From: Paracoccaceae bacterium
GTDB taxonomy: Bacteria; Pseudomonadota; Alphaproteobacteria; Rhodobacterales; Rhodobacteraceae
Assembly (NCBI GenBank): GCA_014879735.1
Contig: JACSRN010000076.1
Coordinates: forward strand, 1 to 64,000
Reading direction: 5' to 3'
DNA: 64,000 nucleotides
The translations under genes were made by a program, and so were the position numbers. The notes beneath the pieces were generated by a model. That model made no database searches and had not been told where the DNA came from. It saw only the letters and a program-made list of their open reading frames with translations. Of this stretch, positions 57,264-64,000 are shown one piece after another. The first letter of the stretch is position 1, and every line of letters begins with the position of its first letter.

Positions 57264-57292
57264 CGGGCGGGGCCGCCATGCCGCCCCGCCCG
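57264..57292 (+). promoter_or_regulatory. Perfect stem-loop between sugar-binding-protein and permease genes
   Basis: CGGGCGGGGC and GCCCCGCCCG form a perfect 10-bp stem around a 9-base loop with no T-run. It is 17 bases after the stop of the binding-protein gene. It is the third such hairpin in the window directly behind a binding-protein gene and probably sets binding protein to permease ratios. Confidence 0.65.
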
Positions 57293-57321
57293 CAGCTTTC
57301 AGGACCATGAGAGGTTCCGCC

Positions 57322-58224
57322 ATGCCGTTCTGGCGGCGCGAAAGCGCCATTCCCTATCTTTTGCTGCTTCCGGCGCTGGCGATCATGGCCCTGGTCGTGG
57401 CCTTTCCGCTGATCTTCTCGCTCTACACCAGCTTCACCGGCTATCGTCTGGTCAGGCCCGACAGTCTTTACGACTGGGTCGGCCTGCGGAACTACAGCCG
57501 CATCCTGCAGGATTACGATTTCTGGGTGGCCTTCGGGCGGACGGTGCTGTTTCTGACCGTGGTGCTGAACGTCGAGTTCCTGCTTGGCCTTGGCATTGCG
57601 CTCCTGATCAACCGGATCACCTGGGGGCAGCGGACGCTGCGCACCATCATGATGTTTCCCATGATGTTCTCGCCCATTCTTGTCGGCTTCCAGTTCAAGT
57701 TCATGTTCAACGACAACATCGGCATCGTGAACAACGCGCTGCAGTCGCTGGGCCTGTCGGACGGCGCGATCGCCTGGCTGGTCGACGGCAAGCTGGCCTT
57801 CTTCTCGATTGCCTTCGCCGAAGTGTGGATGTCGACCTCGGTCTTCGCGATCCTGCTGCTGGCCGGGCTTTTCGCCATGCCGCGCGATCCGCTTGAGGCC
57901 GCCAAGGTCGATGGCTGCAATGCCTGGCAGACCTTTCGCCATATCACGCTGCCCTTTCTGATGCCCTTCGCCTATATCGCCATGGCGATCCGGTCGCTGG
58001 ATGTGGCACGCGCCTATGACATCGTCACGGTGATGACGGATGGCGGCCCCGCCGGCCGGACCGAGCTGCTGTGGACGCTGATCGCCCGCGTCGGTTACGA
58101 CAATTCCCGGATGGGGCTGGCCAATGCGATGGCCTATGTCTCGACCATCCTGTCGATCCTCTTCACCTGGTATTTCTACCGCAAGCTTGTAGCAGCCCGT
58201 CGCTACATGGGGGGTGCGCAATGA
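57322..58224 (+). CDS. Sugar-type ABC permease, MalF/UgpA type
   Basis: This 300-aa permease starts MPFWRRESAIPYLLLLPALAIMALVVAFPL with six membrane segments, the GLRNYSRILQDYDFWVAFGRTV periplasmic signature, and the EAA loop DPLEAAKVDGCNAWQTFRHITLP near residue 190-212. ATG at 57322 is chosen because GAGAGG precedes it by seven bases; an ATG 15 bases earlier lacks good spacing. It overlaps the second permease gene (ATGA at 58221). It is part of the sugar or sugar-acid importer of the cluster. Confidence 0.9.
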   Translation: MPFWRRESAIPYLLLLPALAIMALVVAFPLIFSLYTSFTGYRLVRPDSLYDWVGLRNYSRILQDYDFWVAFGRTVLFLTVVLNVEFLLGLGIALLINRITWGQRTLRTIMMFPMMFSPILVGFQFKFMFNDNIGIVNNALQSLGLSDGAIAWLVDGKLAFFSIAFAEVWMSTSVFAILLLAGLFAMPRDPLEAAKVDGCNAWQTFRHITLPFLMPFAYIAMAIRSLDVARAYDIVTVMTDGGPAGRTELLWTLIARVGYDNSRMGLANAMAYVSTILSILFTWYFYRKLVAARRYMGGAQ

Positions 58225-59090
58225 CCGCAACTGTCGAAAGCCAGCGGTCCAAGGCGCTGAAGCGCGCGGGGCTGACCGCGCTGACCTTCCTGCTGATGGT
58301 GGTGATGTGCGTGCCGGGGTTGTGGGTCGTGCTGTCGGCCTTTCGCCCCAATGCCGAGATTCTGGCGAAACCGCCGGTCTGGATTCCGCAAAATCCGACA
58401 TTCGACAATTTCCGCAAGATCTTCGGCCTTGGCACCGATCAGGTGGCGATCCCGGTCGGCAGCTATTTCATGAACTCGCTGATCATCGCGCTGACCTCGA
58501 CCGCCATTGCGCTGATGATCGGCATGGCGGGGGGCTATGCCTTTGCCCGCTACCGTTTTCGCGGCAAGGGCGGGATCTTCCTCGGCCTGATGCTGTTTCG
58601 CGCCGTGCCGGGGATCGCGCTGTCGCTGCCGGTCTTCATCATCTGGAGCAAGATGGGCATCATCGACACCAAGCTGGGGCTGATCATCGTCTATGTCAGC
58701 CTGAACGTGCCCTTCACCATCTGGCTGATCGACGGCTTCTTCCGCCAGATCCCGCTGTCGCTGTCCGAGGCGGCACAGGTGGATGGCTGCACCCGCTGGC
58801 AGGCCTATTGGAAGATCGAGTTCCCGCTGGCGCGGTCGGGAATCGCGGCGGCCGGCGTCTTCGCCTTCCTGACCTCGTGGAACGAATTTGCCCTGGCCAG
58901 CCAGCTTACGCGCTCCACCACCTCGAAAACCCTGCCCGTGGGCCTGCTGGATTTCACGGCGCAGTTCACCATCGACTGGGCAGGCATGTGTGCCATGGCG
59001 GTGATCATCATCGTCCCCGCACTGATCCTGACCTTCCTCGTGCAGAAACATCTGATCGCCGGCCTGACCTTCGGCGGCGTGAAAGGATAA
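58221..59090 (+). CDS. Sugar-type ABC permease, MalG/UgpE type
   Basis: This 289-aa permease has its first membrane segment near residues 15-40 (AGLTALTFLLMVVMCVPGLWVVLSAF), about five more, and the EAA loop LSLSEAAQVDGCTRWQAYWKIEFPLA near 175-200. The end segment (FLVQKHLIAGLTFGGVKG) is standard for MalG-class proteins. It pairs with the MalF-type permease encoded just upstream. The ATPase gene follows after three bases. Confidence 0.92.
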   Translation: MTATVESQRSKALKRAGLTALTFLLMVVMCVPGLWVVLSAFRPNAEILAKPPVWIPQNPTFDNFRKIFGLGTDQVAIPVGSYFMNSLIIALTSTAIALMIGMAGGYAFARYRFRGKGGIFLGLMLFRAVPGIALSLPVFIIWSKMGIIDTKLGLIIVYVSLNVPFTIWLIDGFFRQIPLSLSEAAQVDGCTRWQAYWKIEFPLARSGIAAAGVFAFLTSWNEFALASQLTRSTTSKTLPVGLLDFTAQFTIDWAGMCAMAVIIIVPALILTFLVQKHLIAGLTFGGVKG

Positions 59091-59093
59091 GAC

Positions 59094-60188
59094 ATGGCTG
59101 AGATCACGCTGGACAAGGTCGTCAAGAAATACGGTGGGCTGGATGTCGTCCACGGTATCGACCTGCAGATCGCGCATGAGGAATTCGTGGTGCTGGTCGG
59201 CCCTTCGGGCTGCGGCAAGTCGACCACGCTGCGGATGATCGCCGGGCTGGAGGACATTTCCGGCGGCCTTGTGAAAATCGGCGACCGGGTGGTGAACGAC
59301 CTGCCGCCGCGCAAGCGCAACATCTCGATGGTGTTCCAGAACTATGCGCTCTATCCGCATATGAACGTGCGGGAAAATCTGGGCTTCGGCTTGAAGATCG
59401 CCGGCGAGGCCACAGCAAGCATCGTGAAGCGGGTCGACGAGGCCGCCGAAATTCTGGGCCTGACCCCGCTGCTGGACCGGACGCCCGCCGAACTGTCAGG
59501 CGGGCAGCGCCAGCGCGTCGCCATGGGTCGCGCGATCGTGCGCCGGCCCGACGTGTTCCTGTTCGACGAACCGCTGTCGAACCTTGATGCGAAACTTCGC
59601 GGCCAGATGCGGGCCGAGATCAAGAAGCTGCACCAGAAGGTGCGCACGACCGTGGTCTATGTCACTCATGATCAGGTCGAGGCGATGACGCTGGCCGATC
59701 GCATCGTCGTCATGCGCGACGGGCGGATCGAGCAGGTCGGCAGCCCGATGGACGTGTTCAATCATCCGCGCACGACCTTTGTGGCCACCTTCATCGGCAG
59801 CCCGCCAATGAACCTCCTGCCTGCCACGATCTCGGGCGGCGCCGTCCGGCTGGCCGACGGCACTGCCGTGCCGATCCCCGACCGCCTGTCGGACCGCGTG
59901 CATGAAGGGCGGCGGGTCACGCTTGGAATCCGCCCCGACGACATCAGCCCGGTCGGTCACGGCCTGAGCCAGGATGGCCCGGGCGCCGAGGTCGAGATGG
60001 AGGTGGAACTGGCCGAACCCCTTGGCATGGAAAGCCTGATCTACACCCGACTTGCGGGGCAGGAGGTGCAGGCGAAACTCTATGGTCCGCGCCTCGTCCA
60101 GCCGGGCGAGCGGCTTTCCTTCCGCATGGCGCTGGACCGGGCGCATCTCTTCGATGCCGAAACCGGCCGTTCGGTGCGAGAAGACTGA
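59094..60188 (+). CDS. Sugar-type ABC ATP-binding protein (MalK/UgpC type)
   Basis: This 364-aa ATPase has Walker A GPSGCGKSTT near residues 37-46, the Q-loop MVFQNYALYPHMNVREN near 82, signature LSGGQRQRVAMG near 134, Walker B VFLFDEPLSNLDAKLR near 155-170 and H-loop THDQVEAMTL. A C-terminal OB/TOBE regulatory domain (about 240-360) contains LGIRPDDISPV. It drives the importer formed by the two preceding permeases. Its stop shares one base with the start of the next gene (TGATG at 60186-60190), so uptake and the first dehydratase are coupled. Confidence 0.94.
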   Translation: MAEITLDKVVKKYGGLDVVHGIDLQIAHEEFVVLVGPSGCGKSTTLRMIAGLEDISGGLVKIGDRVVNDLPPRKRNISMVFQNYALYPHMNVRENLGFGLKIAGEATASIVKRVDEAAEILGLTPLLDRTPAELSGGQRQRVAMGRAIVRRPDVFLFDEPLSNLDAKLRGQMRAEIKKLHQKVRTTVVYVTHDQVEAMTLADRIVVMRDGRIEQVGSPMDVFNHPRTTFVATFIGSPPMNLLPATISGGAVRLADGTAVPIPDRLSDRVHEGRRVTLGIRPDDISPVGHGLSQDGPGAEVEMEVELAEPLGMESLIYTRLAGQEVQAKLYGPRLVQPGERLSFRMALDRAHLFDAETGRSVRED

Positions 60189-61300
60189 TGGCCCGCATCG
60201 AACATGTCGAAATCCGGATGGTCACTCTGGTGCCGCTGGTGAAGCGGACCGATGCAATCCAGTCCTTCGTCGCACAGGAAACGCCGATGGTCCGGATCAC
60301 CGATGCCGAGGGCGCTACCGGCACCGGCTACAGCTATACCATCGGCACCGGCGGCCCGGCGGTGATCAGCCTGCTGCGCGACACCCTGGTACCGCGCCTG
60401 ATCGGGCGCGAGGCAGAGGAGATCGAGTCGATCTGGCGCGACCTCCTGTTCGCGACCCATGCGACGGCGGTAGGGGCGATCACCTCCATCGCGCTTGCCG
60501 CCGTCGACACCGCCCTCTGGGATCTGCGCTGCCGCCGCGCCGGGCTGCCGCTGTGGCGCATGGCCGGTGGTGCCAAGCCCGCGATCCCGCTTTATTCCAC
60601 CGAAGGTGGCTGGCTGCATATCGACACCGCGGCATTGGTCGAGGATGCCCAGGCGGTCAAGGCCCAGGGCTTTGCCGGATCGAAGGTCAAGGTAGGCAAG
60701 CCGCATCTGGCCGAGGATCGGGCGCGGCTGGCCGCGGTGCGGGCGACAGTGGGCGACGATTTCCGCCTGATGGTCGATGCCAATCAGGCCTTCCATTATC
60801 ACGAAGCACTGCTGCGCGCCCGGATGCTGGCCGATGTCGGCATCACCTGGTTCGAAGAACCGATGCCGGCCGACGACCTGACCGGGCATGCGCGGCTGGC
60901 GGAACGTTCTGACGTGCCGATCGCGGTGGGCGAAAGCCTGTATTCGCCCGGCCAGTTCGCCGATTACATGCAGGCCCGCGCCTGCTCCATTGTGCAGGTC
61001 GACGTGGGTCGTGTCGGCGGCATCACGCCCTGGCTGAAGGTGGCGCATATGGCCGAGGCGATGAACCTTGCCGTCTGCCCGCATTTCCTGATGGAGCTGC
61101 ATGTCAGCCTGGTCTGCGCCATTCCGAACTCCTGGATGCTGGAATACATCCCGCAGTTGGACCCGATCACCGAGACCCGGCTCGATATCCGCAACGGGCT
61201 GGCCCATCCGCCGGATACGGCGGGGCTGGGGATCGGCTGGGACGAAGATGCCATTGCCCGGCAGGTGGTGCCCGGCAGCCTGTCGGAACACCGAATCTGA
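60188..61300 (+). CDS. Enolase-superfamily sugar-acid dehydratase / racemase (mandelate racemase subgroup)
   Basis: This 370-aa enzyme has all superfamily active-site residues. The KxK pair is Lys166 and Lys168 (GSKVKVG). The metal ligands are Asp197 (LMVDANQ), Glu223 (WFEEP) and Glu249 (VGESL), and the Asp-His dyad is Asp272 (QVDVGRVGG) and His299 (CPHF). KxK plus a His-Asp dyad is the mandelate racemase pattern, shared by galactarate/talarate- and other acid-sugar dehydratases, which turn an aldonate or aldarate into a 2-keto-3-deoxy acid. The ABC importer and mutarotase neighbours favour a sugar-acid dehydratase over a racemase. Its start overlaps the ATPase stop by one base. Confidence 0.92.
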   Translation: MARIEHVEIRMVTLVPLVKRTDAIQSFVAQETPMVRITDAEGATGTGYSYTIGTGGPAVISLLRDTLVPRLIGREAEEIESIWRDLLFATHATAVGAITSIALAAVDTALWDLRCRRAGLPLWRMAGGAKPAIPLYSTEGGWLHIDTAALVEDAQAVKAQGFAGSKVKVGKPHLAEDRARLAAVRATVGDDFRLMVDANQAFHYHEALLRARMLADVGITWFEEPMPADDLTGHARLAERSDVPIAVGESLYSPGQFADYMQARACSIVQVDVGRVGGITPWLKVAHMAEAMNLAVCPHFLMELHVSLVCAIPNSWMLEYIPQLDPITETRLDIRNGLAHPPDTAGLGIGWDEDAIARQVVPGSLSEHRI

Positions 61301-61325
61301 ATCTGCAAAAGAGAAGGGGAGGCCA

Positions 61326-61655
61326 ATGGAACGCATGGGAATGGTGATCGCCCTCAAGCCCGACAAGATCGAGGCGTACAAGCGGCTGCATGCGGCGGTC
61401 TGGCCGGATGTTCTGGCCAAGATCAGCGACTGCAACATCACCAATTACTCGATCTTCCTGAAGCGTCCGGAGAATCTGCTGTTCGGCTACTGGGAATATA
61501 CCGGCAGCGATTTTGCCGCCGATGCCGCAAAGATGGCGGCGGATCCGCGGACCCAGGAATGGTGGTCGGTCTGCATGCCCTGCCAGGAGCCCTTGGCCAC
61601 GCGCAAGGAAGGGGAATGGTGGGCGATGATGGAAGAGGTGTTTCATCATGACTGA
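61326..61655 (+). CDS. L-rhamnose mutarotase family protein (RhaM-like)
   Basis: This 109-aa protein, MERMGMVIALKPDKIEAYKR with Tyr18 and His22 (RLHAAVWPDV), then NYSIFLKRPENLLFGYWEY and a WW pair near the end (QEWWSVCMP), matches the dimeric RhaM ferredoxin-like fold. Such proteins interconvert alpha and beta anomers of L-rhamnose or related deoxy sugars. GGGGAGG precedes the ATG. Its presence suggests that the imported compound is a free sugar, perhaps a 6-deoxy sugar, that is oxidised to an acid before the dehydratases act. Some family members act on other sugars, so the identity is open. Confidence 0.88.
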   Translation: MERMGMVIALKPDKIEAYKRLHAAVWPDVLAKISDCNITNYSIFLKRPENLLFGYWEYTGSDFAADAAKMAADPRTQEWWSVCMPCQEPLATRKEGEWWAMMEEVFHHD

Positions 61656-61743
61656 CACCCCGCCCGAACCGTGGCGGAAGTGCCGGCTCGCGGGCCGGCC
61701 GGCCACGACGCCCGCCTCCGGGCCGAAGGCGGTCTGGCCATGA
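61648..61743 (+). CDS. Possible 31-residue micro-ORF coupled to mutarotase gene
   Basis: An ATG at 61648 inside the end of the mutarotase gene, nine bases behind GGAAGAGG, opens a 31-codon frame rich in Pro, Arg and Ala. It closes at a TGA whose bases overlap the next ATG (61740-61743, ATGA). No homology is recognised. It may be a real small protein, a translation-coupling device that carries ribosomes to the next gene, or chance. Confidence 0.3.
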   Translation: MTDTPPEPWRKCRLAGRPATTPASGPKAVWP

Positions 61744-61823
61744 ACGCCGCGATCAGGGTCCACGGCGCCATCCCGGAAACGATGGATCGGCAAGGCGCCC
61801 GTCTGACCTGGGGAAGGTACTGA
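61740..61823 (+). CDS. Possible 27-residue micro-ORF leading into second dehydratase gene
   Basis: This frame starts in an ATGA overlap with the previous micro-ORF and ends at 61823, three bases before the ATG of the second dehydratase. The ribosome site of that gene (GGGGAAGG at 61810-61817) lies inside it. It ends TWGRY. Its function could be purely to couple translation across the 171-base gap; no family is recognised. Confidence 0.3.
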   Translation: MNAAIRVHGAIPETMDRQGARLTWGRY

Positions 61824-61826
61824 ACC

Positions 61827-62939
61827 ATGCGGATTTCCAGCCTTGAGATCCGGGCCTGCCGCCACGCCGGCGCCGCTATCGCCGGCGGCACCCTGCGCGA
61901 CGGGCAGGAGCGGGCGGGACTCGATTACCTCGTCTATACCGTGCGGACCGATTGCGGGCGCGAGGCGTCGATGTTCGGCTTTGCCGGCCGTTCGGCCCTT
62001 GGCGCGGGGCATCTGGTGGCAGCCTCGCTGCGGCCGTTCTTTCTCGGCCGCCATGTGCTTGACCGCGAGGCGGCCTGGGCCGACTGGCGGGTGGCCGACC
62101 GCTGGTGGCACCACCTGCCGATCTACAGCTATGGCCCGGTCGATTGCTGCCTGTGGATCCTTGCCGCCGAAGCGGCGGGTCAGCCCCTGTGGCGCTATAT
62201 CGGCGGCGCGCGGGACACCGTGCCGGTCTATGCCTCGTCGCTGGTCCTGCCGGACGTGGCGGCCTATATGGCCGAGGCGCGGGCGGTGAAAGGGTCGGGC
62301 CTCAGGGCCTACAAGGTTCATCCGCCCGGCAAGTCGCTGGCCGAAGACATCGAAATCCACCGGGCCGTGCGCGAGGCGGTCGGTCCCGATTTCCCGCTGA
62401 TGTCCGACCCGGTTGCCCCCTATACGCTGGACGAGGCGGTGCGGCTGGGGCGCGAACTGGAACGGCTGGGCTATCTGTGGCTGGAGGAACCGCTGCCCGA
62501 CGAATCCTTCGGCGCGCTGCGCGAGCTGACCCGCATCCTCGACATTCCGGTGATCGGGACCGAGGTGCTGCCAAAGCATCCCTGGTCGGTGGCGGAATGC
62601 CTGGCAAGCCGGGTGGTCGATGGGGTGCGCGCCGATCCGTCCTGGTCGGGCGGGATCACCGGCACGCTGAAGACGGCGCGGCTGGCCGAGGCCTTCCATG
62701 CGCCCTTCGAACTGCATGCCACGATCTTCCAGCCGCTGGATCTGGTGAACCTGCACCTGAACGGCGCCATCGGAAGCTCTCGCTATCTCGAACTGTTGTG
62801 GCCGCTGGATCGTTTCGCCTTCGGCCTGACCGCACCGCTGCCGATCAGCGACGGGATCGCACGAATGCCCGACGGCCCCGGTCTCGGCATCCCGCTCGAC
62901 CGCGACCTGATCGAGAACGACACGCTGGAGGTGCTATGA
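61827..62939 (+). CDS. Enolase-superfamily dehydratase, KxH subtype
   Basis: This 370-aa protein keeps the enolase-superfamily framework but differs from its neighbour at 60188. The base pair is Lys163 and His165 (AYKVHPPG), the presumed metal ligands are Asp194 (LMSDP), Glu220 or Glu221 (WLEEP) and Glu246 (IGTEV), with Asp270 (VRADPSWSGG) and His297 (ELHAT) as a possible dyad. Replacing the second Lys of KxK by His points to another stereochemistry or substrate than the first dehydratase. GGGGAAGG lies nine bases before the ATG. It overlaps the small UxaA-type gene by four bases. Likely a sugar-acid dehydratase; epimerase activity is possible. Confidence 0.9.
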   Translation: MRISSLEIRACRHAGAAIAGGTLRDGQERAGLDYLVYTVRTDCGREASMFGFAGRSALGAGHLVAASLRPFFLGRHVLDREAAWADWRVADRWWHHLPIYSYGPVDCCLWILAAEAAGQPLWRYIGGARDTVPVYASSLVLPDVAAYMAEARAVKGSGLRAYKVHPPGKSLAEDIEIHRAVREAVGPDFPLMSDPVAPYTLDEAVRLGRELERLGYLWLEEPLPDESFGALRELTRILDIPVIGTEVLPKHPWSVAECLASRVVDGVRADPSWSGGITGTLKTARLAEAFHAPFELHATIFQPLDLVNLHLNGAIGSSRYLELLWPLDRFAFGLTAPLPISDGIARMPDGPGLGIPLDRDLIENDTLEVL

Positions 62940-63271
62940 GCCGGACTGACGACCGCCTGCTGCTGCTTTCGCCCGATGACAACGTTCTGGTCGCGCGTGC
63001 CGCCATTGCCGAGGGCGAACCGATCCTTGTCGAAGGGCTGGTCCTGCCGCTGACGGCGGCGATCAGCATGGGGCACAAGCTGGCCCGCAGGCTGATCCCC
63101 GCGGGCGAGGCCATTGTCAAATACGGTGCGGTCATCGGCACCGCGACCACGGATATTGCGCAGGGTGCGCATGTCCATACGCACAACGTCCGCAGCAACT
63201 ATACCGCAACCCATACGCTGGAAGAGGCGCGCGTCGCCTATGAGGCGGCGAGCGAGGTGGGAAAGACATGA
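62936..63271 (+). CDS. Small SAF-domain subunit of UxaA-type dehydratase
   Basis: This 111-aa protein has the SAF-domain pattern DDNVLVARAAIAEGEPILVEGL followed by ISMGHKLARRLIPAGEAIVKYGAVIGTATTDIAQGAHVHTHNV. The HTHN stretch is the domain's conserved end. In altronate dehydratase (UxaA) this domain is fused N-terminally to the main chain; here it is separate. Split pairs include some altronate dehydratases and the (R)-sulfolactate sulfo-lyase SuyA/SuyB. ATGA overlaps link it to the genes on both sides (62936-62939 and 63268-63271). Confidence 0.88.
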   Translation: MSRTDDRLLLLSPDDNVLVARAAIAEGEPILVEGLVLPLTAAISMGHKLARRLIPAGEAIVKYGAVIGTATTDIAQGAHVHTHNVRSNYTATHTLEEARVAYEAASEVGKT

Positions 63272-64000
63272 CATCACTGACCGGCTATCTTCGTGCCGAC
63301 GGCAGGAAGGGCATCCGCAACCGCGTCGCCGTCGCCTATCTGGTGGAATGCGCCCATCACGTTGCGCGCGAAATCGCCTGGCCCAATCGCGACCAGGCGC
63401 ATGTGATCGGCTTTCCCGGATGCTATCCGAACGATTATGCCCAGGCGATGATGGAGCGGCTTTGCACCCATCCCAATGTTGGGGCGGTGCTTCTGGTCTC
63501 GCTCGGCTGCGAAAGCTTCAACCGCTTTCGCCTGGAAAGCGTGATCCGCGACAGCGGCCGCCCGGTCGAGACGCTGGTGATCCAGCGCGAGGGCGGCACG
63601 GCCGCGACGATCGGCAAGGGACAGACCTGGATCGCCGACCGGCTGCAGGACCTGTCCAGGGCGCAGCGGGTGGCGATGGATGTGTCGGAACTGGTGGTCG
63701 GTACCGTCTGCGGCGGGTCGGATGGCACCAGCGGCATCTCGGGCAACCCGGCGGCGGGACGGGCCTTCGACCGGCTTGTCGCGGCCGGGGCGGCCTGCAT
63801 TTTCGAGGAAACCGGCGAGTTGATCGGCTGCGAGGAAATCATGGCCGATCGCGCGGCCACCCCCGAACTGGCCGATGAGCTGCGCGCAGCGGTGGCCAAG
63901 GCGGCACGCTATTATGCCACGCTGGGTTTTGGCAGTTTTGCCGCCGGCAATGCCGATGGCGGGCTGACGACGATCGAGGAAAAGTCGCTTGGCGCCTATG
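63268..64000 (+). CDS. Large subunit of UxaA-type dehydratase, partial
   Basis: The first 244 residues are visible: LTGYLRADGRKGIRNRVAVAYLVECAHHVAREIAW at the start, IGFPGCYPNDYAQAM near 48, VLLVSLGCESFN near 78, LVVGTVCGGSDGTSGISGNPAAGRAFDRL near 142-170 and IFEETGELIGCEEIMADRA near 180. These Cys-containing blocks are typical of the main domain of altronate/galactarate dehydratases and of SuyB, which hold Fe2+ or similar metal. The reading frame continues past the window end. With the SAF subunit it makes a third dehydratase activity in one operon. Confidence 0.9.
   Translation, partial: MTSLTGYLRADGRKGIRNRVAVAYLVECAHHVAREIAWPNRDQAHVIGFPGCYPNDYAQAMMERLCTHPNVGAVLLVSLGCESFNRFRLESVIRDSGRPVETLVIQREGGTAATIGKGQTWIADRLQDLSRAQRVAMDVSELVVGTVCGGSDGTSGISGNPAAGRAFDRLVAAGAACIFEETGELIGCEEIMADRAATPELADELRAAVAKAARYYATLGFGSFAAGNADGGLTTIEEKSLGAY

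Noticed and set aside
62936-64000. Annotation of the split UxaA-type pair as sulfolactate sulfo-lyase SuyAB
   Set aside because: The same split architecture is found in SuyAB, but neighbouring sugar importer, mutarotase and enolase-superfamily dehydratases favour a sugar-acid dehydratase. The name cannot be settled from the fragment.
1-64000. Mobile element, integrase, phage or CRISPR content
   Set aside because: No transposase, integrase, direct-repeat array, tRNA-linked attachment site or long terminal inverted repeat was found, although the accessory-like gene content invited the search.

Overview
The window is dense, GC-rich bacterial DNA with short intergenic gaps, many 4-bp ATGA start/stop overlaps, and strong purine-rich ribosome sites. 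The gene families suggest an alphaproteobacterium, most likely Rhodobacterales and Paracoccus-like: a fused indolepyruvate oxidoreductase, AcuI-type reductase, many ABC importers, HyuA/HyuB, FadR/IclR regulators and family III CoA-transferases. This assignment is inference from gene content only. I see no rRNA, tRNA, CRISPR array, insertion sequence or phage gene. Nearly everything is catabolic or transport, as in the accessory part of a metabolically versatile genome.

Region 1 (1-15 kb). A minus-strand operon (5489 down to 1) encodes a polyamine-type ABC importer (binding protein, ATPase, two permeases), a Tat-signal agmatine-deiminase-family enzyme and a small membrane protein. A divergent FadR-type GntR regulator (5657/5666) leads into an acyl-CoA ligase. 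An enoyl-CoA hydratase and an AcuI-type reductase (minus) and a 2-hydroxyacid dehydrogenase plus indolepyruvate:ferredoxin oxidoreductase (plus) follow. Together these could turn 2-hydroxy/2-oxo or aryl acids into CoA thioesters. An ATTTCCATATT element occurs in both divergent promoter regions (5606 and 10080).

Region 2 (15-21 kb). This is an HlyD / double-ATPase / two-permease ABC-2 exporter in the layout of ybhGFSR. A divergent TetR gene faces it across a perfect 19-bp palindrome.

Region 3 (21-50.5 kb). A large catabolic island holds a FadR-type regulator, an SDR, a CoA-transferase, an aminotransferase, a MerR regulator, HyuAB (ATP-dependent hydantoinase/oxoprolinase family), three FAD amine/polyol oxidoreductases, an aldehyde dehydrogenase and a dipeptide-type ABC importer. 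It also holds a C5-dicarboxylate-like CoA module: CoA-transferase, crotonase, CitE-type lyase, thioesterase, MmgE/PrpD protein and acyl-CoA dehydrogenase, ending in the wreck of an iron-type alcohol dehydrogenase gene. Every major promoter region of the island carries a copy of one AT-rich element related to TAATCAT-nTAn-ATGATTA (11 copies, 21084-50416). This suggests a single regulon, perhaps run by the FadR-type protein at 21152.

Region 4 (50.5-64 kb). An IclR regulator precedes a cluster that mixes sugar-acid and CoA chemistry. It contains a Gfo/Idh/MocA dehydrogenase, two MaoC hydratase-like proteins (one missing the catalytic His), a solute-binding-protein-like protein without a signal peptide, and a family III CoA-transferase. 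It continues with a complete sugar ABC importer, two enolase-superfamily dehydratases, a rhamnose-mutarotase-like protein and a split UxaA-type dehydratase that runs off the end. I do not recognise this combination as a described pathway; it and the island-wide operator are the best candidates for something new.
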